Shown here one piece after another: positions 1 through 11,625 of a DNA stretch of 64,000 bases. The stretch comes from Penicillium oxalicum (taxonomy: Eukaryota > Ascomycota > Eurotiomycetes > Eurotiales > Aspergillaceae): NCBI RefSeq assembly GCF_001723175.1, contig NC_064650.1, positions 5,806,234-5,870,233 on the forward strand, written 5' to 3'. Each line of letters begins with the position of its first letter. Within the stretch, counting starts at the first letter, position 1. The notes beneath the pieces were generated by a model. The model was given only the letters and a program-made list of their open reading frames with translations, ran no database searches and was not told the origin of the DNA. A program made the translations under genes and the position numbers.

Positions 1-3000
1 ATACCTCAGTGCCTGTGCCCTCGAAATCAAAGACTGCAGATCCGGACGATCCGTCGATGGTGACCTTCAGGCGGATGGGGGTACCATCGTCCATGTAGTC
101 AACCGCTTCAAGGGGCTGTCCCGCAAATTTTTGATACAGGCTTTTGAGCAGATTTCGGACGGCAGTCTCGGCAGTAGCCTGTATGGCATACATGTACTTT
201 TGAACAGTGGCGACGCCGTACTCATTGATGAGTGTCTGAATCAAGCTGATACCTCGGGTGTTAGCCGCAATCTGCGCCTTGAGGTCAGACAGATTATCGC
301 TGATGCATCGGGCTCCAGAGCAGCCGGGGTACTGTGCAGGGTTGGTAACCAAGAGCTCGATTAGACGAGCCTCATCGAGCACACCATTGCTGACAATCTT
401 GTCGCCTTCAATTGCAGCGCCTTCCTGCCAAAGTTCAGTGGACTTAGGGGGCATTGAACCGGGCAAAATCCCGCCAATGTCTGCGTGATGCCCCCGTGAA
501 GCAACGTAGAAGATGATCTCGGTGCCGCCTGGTCTATCAAAGACAGGTGTGATGACCTATTCGGGCAATTGTCAGCGACATCCGAGGAAGGAGGAATGGG
601 GGGGGGGGGGGGGGGGGTTGAGTTTTCCCTCACCGTAATGTCGGGCAGATGTGTGCCACCGCAACTAGGGTGATTGGCCACCAGAACATCCCCGTCTTTC
701 AGGTTACCGAGCCACTTCTGATGCTGGTATCTGACCGCGAACTGCATGGAGCCCAGGTGTACAGGAACATGCGGTGCATTTGCAACAAGTCCTCCATCAG
801 GGGAGAACAAAGCGCATGAGAAATCAAGGCGCTCTTTGATGTTGGTTGAGACGGATGTTTTTTGGAGTGTCCGTCCCATTTGCTCAGCTATGGACATGAA
901 TCTATGTCCAAAAATACTCAGCTTAATCGGATCAATATCGGATGCCTGCTGGGCCTTTGGGGCCGAGATCATTTGCTTGTCCTCAAGGATATGGATAACC
1001 ACACACGTCTCCAGCAAACTCGCCACTGAGTTGGGAGCGACGACAATTGTCTGTGTTTTGTCTATAATCATAGCAGGACCTTGGACTCGGGTGTGCCGAT
1101 CAAGTTGATCAAGCAGATAGACTGGGGTCTCGACACGCCTATCGTACCCATCAAAGTAAGCCAAAGTCGTGCTTGCGGGTTTCGTCGTTACGTCTCGAAG
1201 ATTCGCGTCTTTGAGCTGCAGAAGTGGGCTGCGCTCAGTGCGAACTCTTGAAGTAGCAATTGATCGCACACGTATGTCATCCACTAGGATCGCTCGCTCA
1301 GAGTTGAAGTTGAACTCCCGACGATGACGTTCACGGAACTCAGTCAGGAAATCAGAAGAATCTTCAGGCCGCAAGACCATCAGACTGGTATCCGATCCTT
1401 CATAGCGCATGTTGAGATATTGCTCATGTCGTACCTGGCTCGGCTCGAACCCTTGATCTTGCATTTCCTTCGTGGCAGCGGCGGCCATTTCATCAAAGCG
1501 CCGGAGGAGAGAAGCTTGCGAGGCAAGATAGTCCGACGATACTGGCTCTTGTGACTCCTTAACAACCTCTGCAAGGGCAAGTCCGTATGCGGACAAGACC
1601 GAAGAATACTTGTGTATGATGATGCGGGAAATTCCCAGGGACAGCGCTACTGAGCAAGCATGCTGACCTCCCGCACCTCCAAAGCAAGCTAGATGATGTG
1701 ATGCAGTCTCGAAGCCTCGAGCCTCGGTGAGGTTACGAATGGGTCGGGCCATAGACTCGTCAGCAACCTTCAAGAATCCCAACGCCACTTCTTCAGGCGA
1801 ATACTCTGGCTGCGATTTGCGGCGCCGCTCTTCGTTGACTTCTCTGGTCAATTCATGGAATTTTTTCGAGGTGATCTCAACATCGAGCGGCTCATCTTCG
1901 TTGGGGCCGAAAATATGGGGGAAATATTCGGGAAGCAGTCGGCCCAGGAAAAGATTGGCATCGGTCACAGTCAAAGGGCCCCCCTTTCTATAGCATGCAG
2001 GGCCTGGATGAGCACTGGCGGATTCAGGGCCAACGTAGAAGAGACCGTTGCGCCATGAGAGAATAGAGCCACCGCCGGCCGCAACTGTGTTGATGTCAAG
2101 TTGAGGCGACTGAATCATGATTCCAGCAACCTTGGACCCAAACACATGCTCCAAATGTCCGTCAAATCGAGAAACATCGGTGGATGTACCACCCATGTCG
2201 AAGCCGATGACAGGAATCTTCTCAATAGGGTCCCAACTGGTTGCTGCGAACCCTACCACTCCGGCAGCAGGGCCAGAAAGAATAGCTTTCAGTCCGCTGA
2301 ATTTCCGGAAGTCTACCAGGCCACCGTCTGATTGCATGAATTCAAATCGGCAAGTCTGATTTTTGTCAAGGCCGCCCTCGAAACTGGCAGAAATGGAGTC
2401 GATATAAGTCTTGATGACAGGGGTGAGATAAGCATCGGCCGCAGCGGACATCCCACGAGGAACGACCTTGATCATGGGCTGGAGTTTCGAGGATAGGGTC
2501 ACAGAGAAGCCCATCTGCTCAGCAATTTTGCCAATTTTGTTCTCGTGATCTGGATAGGCGTAGGAGTGTACCAGAGCGACCGAGAGAGACTGATAACCCT
2601 GCTCTTTGAGACGCTGTAGCTCCGCCCGCACATGGGCTAGATCCAATTCTTGGACGATGCGGAATTTCTCTCCAGTGACACCTTCGACCACTCGAGCATT
2701 AGGAAAGCAAGTTTCGTCAGCTGCTGGATGACATGGTACTACTCGCTCGTGCACTTCGACAACGCCCTCTGGCAGTACACCAGGACGGGCCATGGACAAA
2801 TCAAAAATGGCCGGACGGGACTGGTCTCCAATCTTGAGAAGATCACGGAATCCCTTAGTCGTGAAAAGTACTGACCGAGCGCCCTTTCGCTCCAGCAGTG
2901 CGTTTGTAGCGACCGTTGTACCCATGCGAAGGCACCCAATGCGATCAAGCTTCAATGGTTGACCACGAGGATGTGGCTCACCAGTGGCGAGCTCCAAGAT

Positions 3001-3156
3001 TTGGCGAATGCCTTCCGTCGGTGCATCTTGATAGTGTGATGGATCGACAGAAAGAAGCTTTAGAATAATGTCTGACCGACCTGGCACGATCGCGTGGACG
3101 TCTGTGAATGTGCCACCGCGGTCGATCGAGATGGTGATTTTCCCGGCGTTGGCCAT
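1..3156 (-). CDS. OXP1: 5-oxoprolinase (ATP-hydrolysing), 3' end cut by the window edge
   Basis: Opens 5-oxo-L-proline to L-glutamate using ATP, in the gamma-glutamyl (glutathione) cycle; the enzyme is cytosolic. Two exons are visible, 634-3156 and <1-556. The intron at 557-633 has GTGAGG and ATAG borders, and the join reads in phase as [16 protein letters not shown]. The N-terminus carries the hydantoinase A nucleotide-binding motif DRGGTFTD (residues 12-19). The HyuA domain fills about the first 700 residues. HyuB begins near [15 protein letters not shown] and continues through [14 protein letters not shown] off the left edge. The family is about 1,250-1,300 aa, so roughly 1,025 residues lie here. 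An uninterrupted frame running through the intron to position 361 is an artefact. The intron holds a run of 20 C residues in gene orientation. A TATATA stretch lies about 115 bp upstream of the ATG. Fusion of both hydantoinase halves favours 5-oxoprolinase over bacterial-type hydantoinase. Confidence is high. Confidence 0.95.
557..633 (-). other. intron of the 5-oxoprolinase gene with a 20-base C tract
   Basis: This 77-nt intron has GTGAGG and ATAG borders and lies between two codons (phase 0). A homopolymer of 20 G on the plus strand (598-617) sits near its 5' end. It reads as polypyrimidine in the transcript but is not next to the acceptor. Confidence 0.85.
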
Positions 3157-3802
3157 GGCGGTATGTCACCACGGCAGTAGCTTAGCTACAGACAGCTTCA
3201 GAAACCGGTGTAGGGGAGCTTATGTTGGATATGTCAAGATAGCAGAGGGTTTATGAGACATCAAGCACTATATATCTCTCTAAATGCCATTGAACTCGAG
3301 CTTTATAGCGGCGGCCGACTCCCACCTGCTTTCACATCTATCCAAGTCACGTGTCGGGCCGATGGTCGGCTGTCGGGATGGTCGGGCCGATGAAATAGCG
3401 TGATAAGCCGCAGACGGCATCACCTTTCCAGTCCGGTGACGCAGGCTTCACTCTGACTGTGTAATGATTACCTCTCAGATCTGCACAGATTGACAAATCA
3501 CCAAGGCTTTGTAAAGAGATCACTCGAATACCTGGCCTGTCCAAGATCAGTCTGCAGATATGAAAACAAGAACTATCAGGTGAGGTATCAAGGCTACTTT
3601 CCTATGTAGGTATCGACCTACGCCCAATAACTTTATCAAAGTGTCCATGGGCCATGATGTACCCCATACTGGGCCGTGGGGACGTTTGATGGAATTTCGT
3701 GGGATTTACTACCTGAAACTTTTCTTTACGAACAAAATTGGACACCGAAATGACAACACTCATTCATATTTCTCTTGAAACAACTGAAATCAGTGTACAA
3801 GT
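3157..3802. other. intergenic region: oxoprolinase promoter and regulator 3' flank
   Basis: No gene is seen here. The left part is the oxoprolinase promoter, with a TATATA element at 3269-3276. The right part is the 3' flank of the Zn2Cys6 gene. Confidence 0.6.
3268..3276 (-). promoter_or_regulatory. TATA-like element of the oxoprolinase gene
   Basis: A TATATA stretch about 115 bp upstream of the oxoprolinase ATG, at a normal distance for a fungal TATA element. The call is positional only. Confidence 0.4.
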
Positions 3803-6548
3803 TTAACGCCTCAAAGTACTCTCGATCAAGTCTGTATCCATATCAATATCAATCTCATCCAGAGCACCTTCCCACAGAGCTGTATCAAGACCAGTCTGGG
3901 ATGAGATATTCTCAAGCCATGGAAATGGGGGAGCATGTGGCCAATCATCCGAAGGCATTAGCGGTGTCTCAGGATTGACATGTTCACCATCTGGATTTGA
4001 CGTTTGGTCACTGTTGGGGATACTTGGAACTTGTAGGTTGGACCTCGAGACTTCTTCAATAACGTTTGTACCGAAACTCGGATCAATGGCTTCCCTGAGT
4101 TCGAGGAGAAGACTATGTCGTGATCCAAGATATGCGTTGCCTTTATCAGCCATTTTCCGGAGAAGGTCAAGAGCCGTATCCATCGAGCGCGCATTAGCCT
4201 CGTTGTATGGAAAGGCAGCATTCACCATGACGAGTAAGAGTGCAGCAGCAAAAATATAGTCACCGTCCAGATAGCCGTAGGTGGCTGGTTCGTGTCAGGG
4301 AGAAGATTAGTGATTACTTCACAGGAAAACATCAAGTCTGGGTGGCTGTCAAGGCGAGAAAATGCTTACCGATGAGGCCGTGCTTATCAGCAGCGTCCAT
4401 GATCGTCGTCGTGGCTCGAGCAGCAGCGACACAGCTCTCAATCACCGCAATAGTATTGGGTGCTAGGTCGTTCTTCCAATCCCGAGCAGCTGTTCTTTGA
4501 ATACCGGTATCCAAACGCCTCTTGATGATATAAAAGACTAGAGGCCGAGCTGTCATGTTCACGCAGGAGTAGAAGTGCAGATTGATCGATATGGTCTCTC
4601 GATTTGCATGGGGCTGTGATGAATTGAAATCAATCCGAAGGGGCTCCGGAACAGATTCTTGCCAAGTTGTCAATTCGCTCATGATGCTTTGGACGGAAAG
4701 AACCAGATTGGAGCCAGAGCGAGGTTTTTTCCGATAAATCTCTAGACCTCCAACGTCAGCTGCTTAGTACTCTGCGCTGGACCATGCGAACTGTCAGCAC
4801 TCACCCTCGCCAATTCTTCCAAGAATTCGAGACACTTGTGTGTAATAGGTCAAGACAACTGATGGCCAAGGATCGCAAATTGACCCATCCTGTGATGAAT
4901 GTCCATCTTAGTACGAAAAGAATCTGCGAATAAGACGAGAATTATGGAAGAAGGAAACAAACTGACGAGAGCAGCTGGCCATGAAATACCTATATCGTCA
5001 TCTTGAATTGTGATGGGGTTACCTGATCTGACGGACAATACGCTGAGATGGGGTTCAGTGTCAGAAGCTCTCTCCGGCAAATATGCGGGAACACCTGCCC
5101 CTCTTACCGGTCCAAACTATAGACAGACCACCACGCATTGCGGCGGCGATTGCGATCTGTCTCACTGATTGCAGGATCAGAGACCTCTTGATGGAGACCT
5201 AGTGAGATAGCCATACGCAGGGCCAACCCAATCTGCGAAATATCAGTGCTCTGTCGCCCTTTTGTTCGGGTCACGTCCATGTCAAACATACGTAGATGAA
5301 TGCAGCATCTCGCCTGTTGAGATTTTGCATGAAATAGGCAACATAGCACAAGACTTCCACAAAGAAGATGGAGCCTTGCTCGTGGATATCTGGCAAAAAT
5401 TGCAGCGCATGCTTGAAATACTTGAACCCCGGAGGACCATCATCCCCGGACCACTGATTAAGCGAGTACATTAGGCCAAATGCTATAACTAGTAGGGTCT
5501 GACAGTAGATGAGACAGTTTTCGGGTCGAGAAAAATCGGTTGGTTGGTTGTAGACGAACAACAGACGTTCTTCAAATTGCCGGGGATGGATCAGGGAAAA
5601 TATGGTGCCAATATAAGAGTACTGGACCCAGAAGAGGCGCTTGGCGAATTCTATCGTGGGTAGTACAGGCAAAGCAGGCGCCATCGGTCGTCTTAGGAAT
5701 GACGGATCATCGTATAGCGGTCGGACATCCCAGGCCAAATTTGTCGAGCCAGGATTGAGACGCTCCACCATATGGGTCGCCGCAGAAGGTCCTAGGAAAT
5801 CTGTTCTTTTCGAGTCAATTTCGTTACGTGGACCATGAGGCAGATGAACGTACGACGCTCGCCTGATCGATTGAGGAGTACATTTTTCGTCTCCTCGTAC
5901 CACCAATCATCTCGCTCGATTGTATCCTCGCCCTGTGAAACCCCGGTGGACAAGGACGGCACACTAGGCGGCGCAGTCGGGGACCGATAGAAATTGCTCT
6001 TGTTGAGAGATGATTCACGCACTAGGCGAGTTTCTTGTTGCCCATGCCGTTTTGCTTTTGCCAGAGACCGGGGCAGAGGTTGAGATAGGGCTGGAGACAC
6101 TGCCTGAGCATGAGAGAGCGACTTCAGTTCGCGATACTCCCTGGTGATCCCGTCAGGCCGGCCTAAGCTGCTACATAACTCGGCGCCAAGAGACAGTACA
6201 TCTTTCAAGGCTAGCTCATGAGAAGAGCATAGGGGCACATTTCGAGCTCACTCACTTCTCGGTAATAAAGCGCCGCTTCTCAGCCTCTGAATACAAGCAC
6301 GTCGCTCCTGCATCGAGGCAGGCAGCACACGGAAGTGGTGGGTTTCCAGCGCATCGTGTCTTTCGAGTGCGGCACCGATTGCACCTGGGGTTGACGATAG
6401 ACAGTGTTGGTATTTCCTGTTGGATTTTCTTTGCCTTGATTGAAGGTGGGAACAGATAGATTTTGACTCACGCGACAACAGATCGTGTTTTTGAATTGTT
6501 CAGCGAACGACGGACAACTCCTTTGGCATCACTCGTGACAGTAGCCAT
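3803..6548 (-). CDS. Zn2Cys6 transcription factor with fungal-specific TF domain
   Basis: Predicted nuclear DNA-binding regulator of 705 aa. Nine exons keep phase throughout: 6472-6548, 6256-6384, 6170-5854, 5800-5292, 5232-5108, 5042-4990, 4858-4805, 4741-4370 and 4284-3803. The zinc cluster spans exons 1 and 2. It reads VVACNRC, then RTRKTRC and later CAAC and a final C, giving spacing C-x2-C-x6-C-x7-C-x2-C-x6-C near residues 26-55. The middle homology region includes IGLALRMAISLGLH and NRRRNAWWSVYSLDR, typical of the fungal-specific TF domain. The tail is acidic (DEIDIDMDTD). The zinc frame has no ATG of its own and an upstream stop, so a short first exon is required; the ATG at 6548 supplies it. 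The join between exons 6 and 7 is the least certain. The target pathway is unknown. The neighbours, a cyclase-family hydrolase and 5-oxoprolinase, are on the same strand. Confidence 0.88.
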
Positions 6549-7146
6549 CTCTGCAGCCTCACAAAGACTCGGATCACGAGCAGTCTTGGTCAGAGGGTCA
6601 ACTTATACACACTTGTCGAATCTGGGGATGCGCTATCGACACACTTGGAAAGTGTGGGACCAGTCACCCCCGCGGGACAGAGAATCGCCAAGTGTTTTGC
6701 AAATTGTGACTGCCTCTTGGAGGGACCCCCCTTTCATGTGTCAGACTTAGATGGCTGACTGCACTTTCGACACCCGGCCGCTGGATTGGTGAATGGACAG
6801 CTAGTTTGGGTTTGATCCTGGTAAAGCTGTCTGCTCGAGATTCCGGGGTAAGCCCGCTATTTCGATGCCCATTTTTGAGGAGCTGAGCGAGTGCTTATCG
6901 GCCCGATTCCGACGGCAATGGACGTTTCCCCGCTCGGAGCCACGACCAGAAAGTCGCCGGTTGCCAGTCCAGCGGAAATCCACCTCCCACAGCGCCTCAG
7001 AGATACTTTTTAAGGGACTACTGCTGAGGTCTGGTAGAATGGCACAAGAGGAGTGGTCTTGCATATATCTCACTGGATGCGTGCGTTATATAGAGTGTGG
7101 CCAAGTCCGACCATCTCCGCCAGTTTGAAAACCACCAGGAATCGCT
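6549..7146. other. intergenic region upstream of the Zn2Cys6 regulator
   Basis: This holds the regulator promoter and the 3' flank of the cyclase gene. No coding sequence was recognised. Confidence 0.6.
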
Positions 7147-8232
7147 TCAGAAGATGGCCACACCATTCGGGGGACTGGCCACGCCACCAGGCACCTTCAA
7201 GGGCACGCTGCTGAAGAAAAAAGTCCAACGCTGTCGTCGGTGACATTCTTGACTCAGTCGTTCAAGATCAAAAAGTTCTCCAATGGGCATCCCCCAGCCT
7301 GCCAGCAACCATTCATGTAAAAAGAAAGCAGAGCTCTGGGGCGGCCAAGCTTCAAAGCTGGGCATGTCGCCCGCGACGGCGGCGAAGTGATTTTCCCAGA
7401 TCCACTGCAGTGTCTCTTTCGAGGACTCGACGCCGATCACGGGCGGCATTTTGTGGTCTGCCAGCTGTTGACATTCTCCTGGCGAAAGTTTCCCGTAAGC
7501 CTGCGTCCACCCAGTCCGAATGAAGAGAATGTCGCCTGGCCGGAAGGTGATCCCTTGACTACGAGCCACTTCTTGAAGAACAGAAGCGGGAATCGACTGA
7601 GTTTGAAAAAAGTGTACATCGTGGCCATGTGCCTCTGCCCAGCCTCTGTAGTCGAGGAGCACGCCGCGTCCGACAATACCACCGTTGTCGACCCAAACTA
7701 CAAGAAAGAGTCAGAGTCAAATGACTTGTGAGCACACGCCCGAATGAAAAGTGGCGTCTTCACAGATGCCAAGGGAGCAAAAGCGTGTCTACGCTCACTC
7801 GATACGGTCGTTACTAATTCAAGGCTCACCGTGTACTCCATTTCGCGTCGAGTTTTCAATCTCTGCCTGTGTGCAGCCATTGAAGAATCCAGAACCATCG
7901 CTATACCCAAAATGACGGAACCCATCCCACTGCGAACTGCTTTGAGTATTGAAGGTCACCATATCATCATTGACCGGTCGGGGAGCTTTGTTCACGAGTG
8001 TATGCTCAAACGCCCGACGTCCGAAGCACGGCACGGCCATGCTGGCCAGGGGCCAATCTGTAGAGACTCGCACTCCTTCCACAATCTCCTTTGCCGCAGC
8101 CTTGGTAGTTTCCGGGGTGAGCAGATTGAGCATGCCGAGCTCGTCGTGCTCTCCAAATAGCCCCCACGCATTTCCAGGTGGACCATCCTTGCGAAGAGGT
8201 AAAGACCCGAAGTCCGGTTTGCAAAATGACAT
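7147..8232 (-). CDS. cyclase-family (kynurenine formamidase-like) hydrolase
   Basis: A 317-aa protein of the cyclase family (PF04199), whose members include arylformamidases and polyketide cyclases, usually metal-dependent hydrolases. Two exons, 7830-8232 and 7147-7697, are joined across a 132-nt intron that keeps phase (VHG/VWVDNGG). The fungal version of the metal-site region is visible as SSSQWDGFRHFGY. The start MSFCKPDFGSLP is followed by GNAWGLFGEHDELGMLN, the conserved N-terminus of fungal members. No signal peptide is seen, so it is probably cytosolic. The substrate cannot be told from the sequence. It lies downstream of nothing on the left and about 600 bp from the regulator start; co-regulation is possible but unproven. 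Confidence 0.88.
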
Positions 8233-11200
8233 GTTGAACTACTCTCGGCGCCAAAATGATCGGGTGCACGGCGATTCAAGATGGGATTGAAAGCGTTGGC
8301 GCTCAACCATGCAGGCTAGCGATGAGAATCCAGGGGTTGAAAATCACTTGTAATAGCAATCTAGGTAGTCCGTTAGCAATACACAGACACATCTATATGT
8401 CTCAACCCATCCATATCCCGGGGACCCAGAGGAGAAGTTGGACGCGGGATGAGGTCGTGAGTCACCACGACTTACTTGGATACAATGGATCGATGTCTGT
8501 ACCAATGAGATAGGATCCGAAAGGTCTTGATTGATTGAGATAGGGAACCTTATCAGGTATGAGGTGTCGCTGCGAGACATTCAGGGCTGTTTCTTGAAGG
8601 TTATGGTTCCAAGATCACTAGGAAACCCTCTCGGGATGGGAAATTGGTGATACCCCGCAAATTAAGATGGAATGGGCCCGGGACCTGCACCGCGACCTCG
8701 GCCACCGGCAGCCGGTCCGATCATGGGCAGGAGTGCTAGGTACTTTAAATCGAGCTCATGTACATGTAGATGTGGGTTACACGTTTCGGGTATGCGAGGC
8801 TCATGATTTCGAAGCAGAGCAACGAGACGGCAAGACTCAATTCTTTGACAGAGAGTCAATTCTGCTCAACCTACACTATGCATGCATTTGGGCTGCCCTC
8901 CTATTGATGGTGGAAGTTGCAATGCGCATGTCCCGTACGATGCGCCTCCAGCCCATGCCAGATAGCCACGTGAGCATAGGAGGACCTGCCCACCAGCTGG
9001 CCCCCGTACTGTACAATACACGGTGCATACACGGTGGGTGCGGTGCAAGTGTCGTCAGCGGGCCCACTCGGGTTTAGCGTGGATCGGTCCCGGACGCCAC
9101 TTGCGGGTGACCAGGTGAGTAAACCTCCGGATGATCCATGATGAAGCCGCGTAATGGTGATCGCGGGATGTGCAATTGTGCCTGAGCTATACCTGACTAC
9201 TACTACTGGATCCTTCTTTTGGTCGACCGATTCTATCTCAAGCATACGTGGAGATCCTTTTTTGGGGGGGGACCTTGCAAGCCCCAGGGCCAGGGGGGAT
9301 GTGCAGCTCGGGGACAGGGATGCAGCCCATCAGTGGTACGGATGATAGATTGGTAATGTTAGAAATGCTGGTCCGTGTTGGAACCAAGGGATGGATGTCG
9401 GGCATTTTGGTGCGTGTGTTCCGTGTCAACGAAGCGGCTGACGGACTGTGATAATGTAACGCTACAGGGACGACTTTGAGGAGATGATTGACTGACATTA
9501 TGAGGATCGACATTGTGTAATGTACGAAGAGTGCCGAGATCTTCAGAGATGCCGCGGTTCATCGTGGGGGATGATGAAGGTCCAAAGGGGGAATAGTAGT
9601 ACTGTAGTGGTCTGTACTTAGTAGTAGGGACCCTTGGACGGGCTGATTCCACCACACTCCTCCTTGGTACCATCACCCAGTTTTGCTTGGGCGCCCACCA
9701 GCCACTGCCAGGCGATGTACCTATCCATGGATATAATGTGGCAGTGCCTACTGCAAAGACTTACTACCGGTATGGACTACCTAATAGTGAGAGAACTACA
9801 GTAGGATGCTGGGTACTGTATGTACAACTAGACATGACTAGTTGCATGTCTGGCGGTTTAACATCGGCTGATCTATCAGAGTACCAGACGCTGTGCGCAT
9901 CCTGCAGGACCACAGGGTTCATCGTTCTCGACTATTTGGGATGGTGTGTTCTCAGGCGCAGCTCTCGAGCACATTGATTCAATAAGCCCCGTGTAGTACT
10001 GGTAGTCAGGATACCCACTCCATTCCATCAAATATCGCAAGCTGGGTTAAACATTCTTGGGGTCGGCCGGTCGCCCACCCGGGTTGCACAGGTCGCACTG
10101 AGCCACTGGGGATGTCGAGGACGAGAGACATGAGAGACAAAAAAGATGACGAACCAACAGCCCCAGCGAAACCAGTCCTCACTGCACTTACACCAATTAT
10201 CTTTCTGGGTGATGACAGGCAGTCCCACTACAACGCGCTCCCACGGCTCCACTGCGTCCACTGTGTCCACCAAGACCCACCTCCCGAGACATGGGACTGT
10301 CCACCATATGTTCAATTTTTCATGGAATCTTGCAATCACTACACACACACACACACACACACAGTTGATGAATGACAAACCCACCGTCCGTACTTCGATC
10401 GAGACGATTCTCACTGCCTGACTACTCGGATGAAAGGTGTGTGTAGTCAGGAGAAGGTACATTTCTGGCATAGGAGAATGGCCCGGTAACTGCCGATGCC
10501 ACAGAGTGCTCATAGAACGGAGTCGACTTCTACCAGAAGTACATCGCGACTACTGTACCACCTACTTAGTCCACCTGGCAGTACCCACAAGACATGAGCC
10601 TTGTGCAAGTACTTGGCCGAGTCCCTGGATGGATCCCTTTCGAGCCAGCCACCGGCCACCCCCCCCGGCTCGCCGTTGCACATACTGTGTTTCGATGTAC
10701 AAATGTACAGTCGTAGGATTGTACGATACTTCAAGTACGGTAGAAAGAAAAAAAAAGGAAACTCTCCAATCTCGTGGTCACCAATCAGCGCCATCTCTCG
10801 TGCTTCCGAAGTACCACAGAGTCGATTCCAAAAATATCCTCCGGCTCTGGCCAATGTAAAAAAAAAGTCAAATAATCACATAACGGTGCTGTGGAGACCG
10901 TCACTATGCTAAAATCTCCTTCTGATCCACCAGATCTCCCCCTAGCCCAGCCTCTCACGTCAATCCCCCGAGCGTCATGGCCCAGGTTCTCAAAAAGAAC
11001 TCGGTTATCTGGAGCTCCGCCGTGGGTAGATGGTGACACTGCGACATCCCCATTCATCGTATTTGATTCGATACTGTCCTCTTCTTCTGGCCTGTCCACG
11101 CGTGGGGAGTTGTCTGCGATTCTTTTCAATTTGAAATCATCCATCGTTCTGGCCGATTACCCTTAACCAACAGCATCGCCTCTGTGACCATTGAGCCACA

Positions 11201-11625
11201 GCTCAAAGACAAAAGTGTACCGGTGGACCTGTCTGAATCCTTGACACACAGACAGACATCTCTTCACTTGTGTATTCAGCTTGAAGATCTGCCTCTGGCT
11301 CCCCCAACTCTCGCTCCACCTCCTGAAGTCGTGCTTCTGCTGCGGCTCCTTGCTTGCCTTGCGTCTCGGTCCCCCTCCCACCCTCGCTCACTGCTGTTCA
11401 CTTTCTCCAACCACCCACCCCCTACCCTCGTTTCTCTTTTGGCAAAACTGGCTGAGAGTCCCATCTGCTTTTACTTCTTCGATCCTTCCGGCGTTCATGA
11501 TCAGGTCGTGGCAAGCTCGCCTGCGACATTGATTTCTTAACTCGAGTTGTTGTCCAACCTGCGAGAGCAACGCTATTTGGTCATCGCCCAACTCTTGCGC
11601 CCACGAGCCAGAGATACCAACCACC
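8233..11625. other. 3.4-kb intergenic region between cyclase and chitin synthase genes
   Basis: Short open frames here lack codon structure, family motifs or convincing splice sites. The region contains a CA dinucleotide run near 10341-10362. A long pyrimidine-rich stretch (about 11240-11560), broken by several stops, fits the 5' leader and promoter of the chitin synthase gene. Confidence 0.5.
10339..10362. repeat. (CA)n microsatellite
   Basis: About eleven CA dinucleotide units lie in the long intergenic region. It is a simple-sequence repeat with no gene context. Confidence 0.85.

Noticed and set aside
361..633. Continuation of the 5-oxoprolinase frame through a poly-proline stretch to a stop at 361.
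   Set aside because: It reads through an intron with good borders. Splicing at 557-633 restores clear HyuB sequence in another frame.
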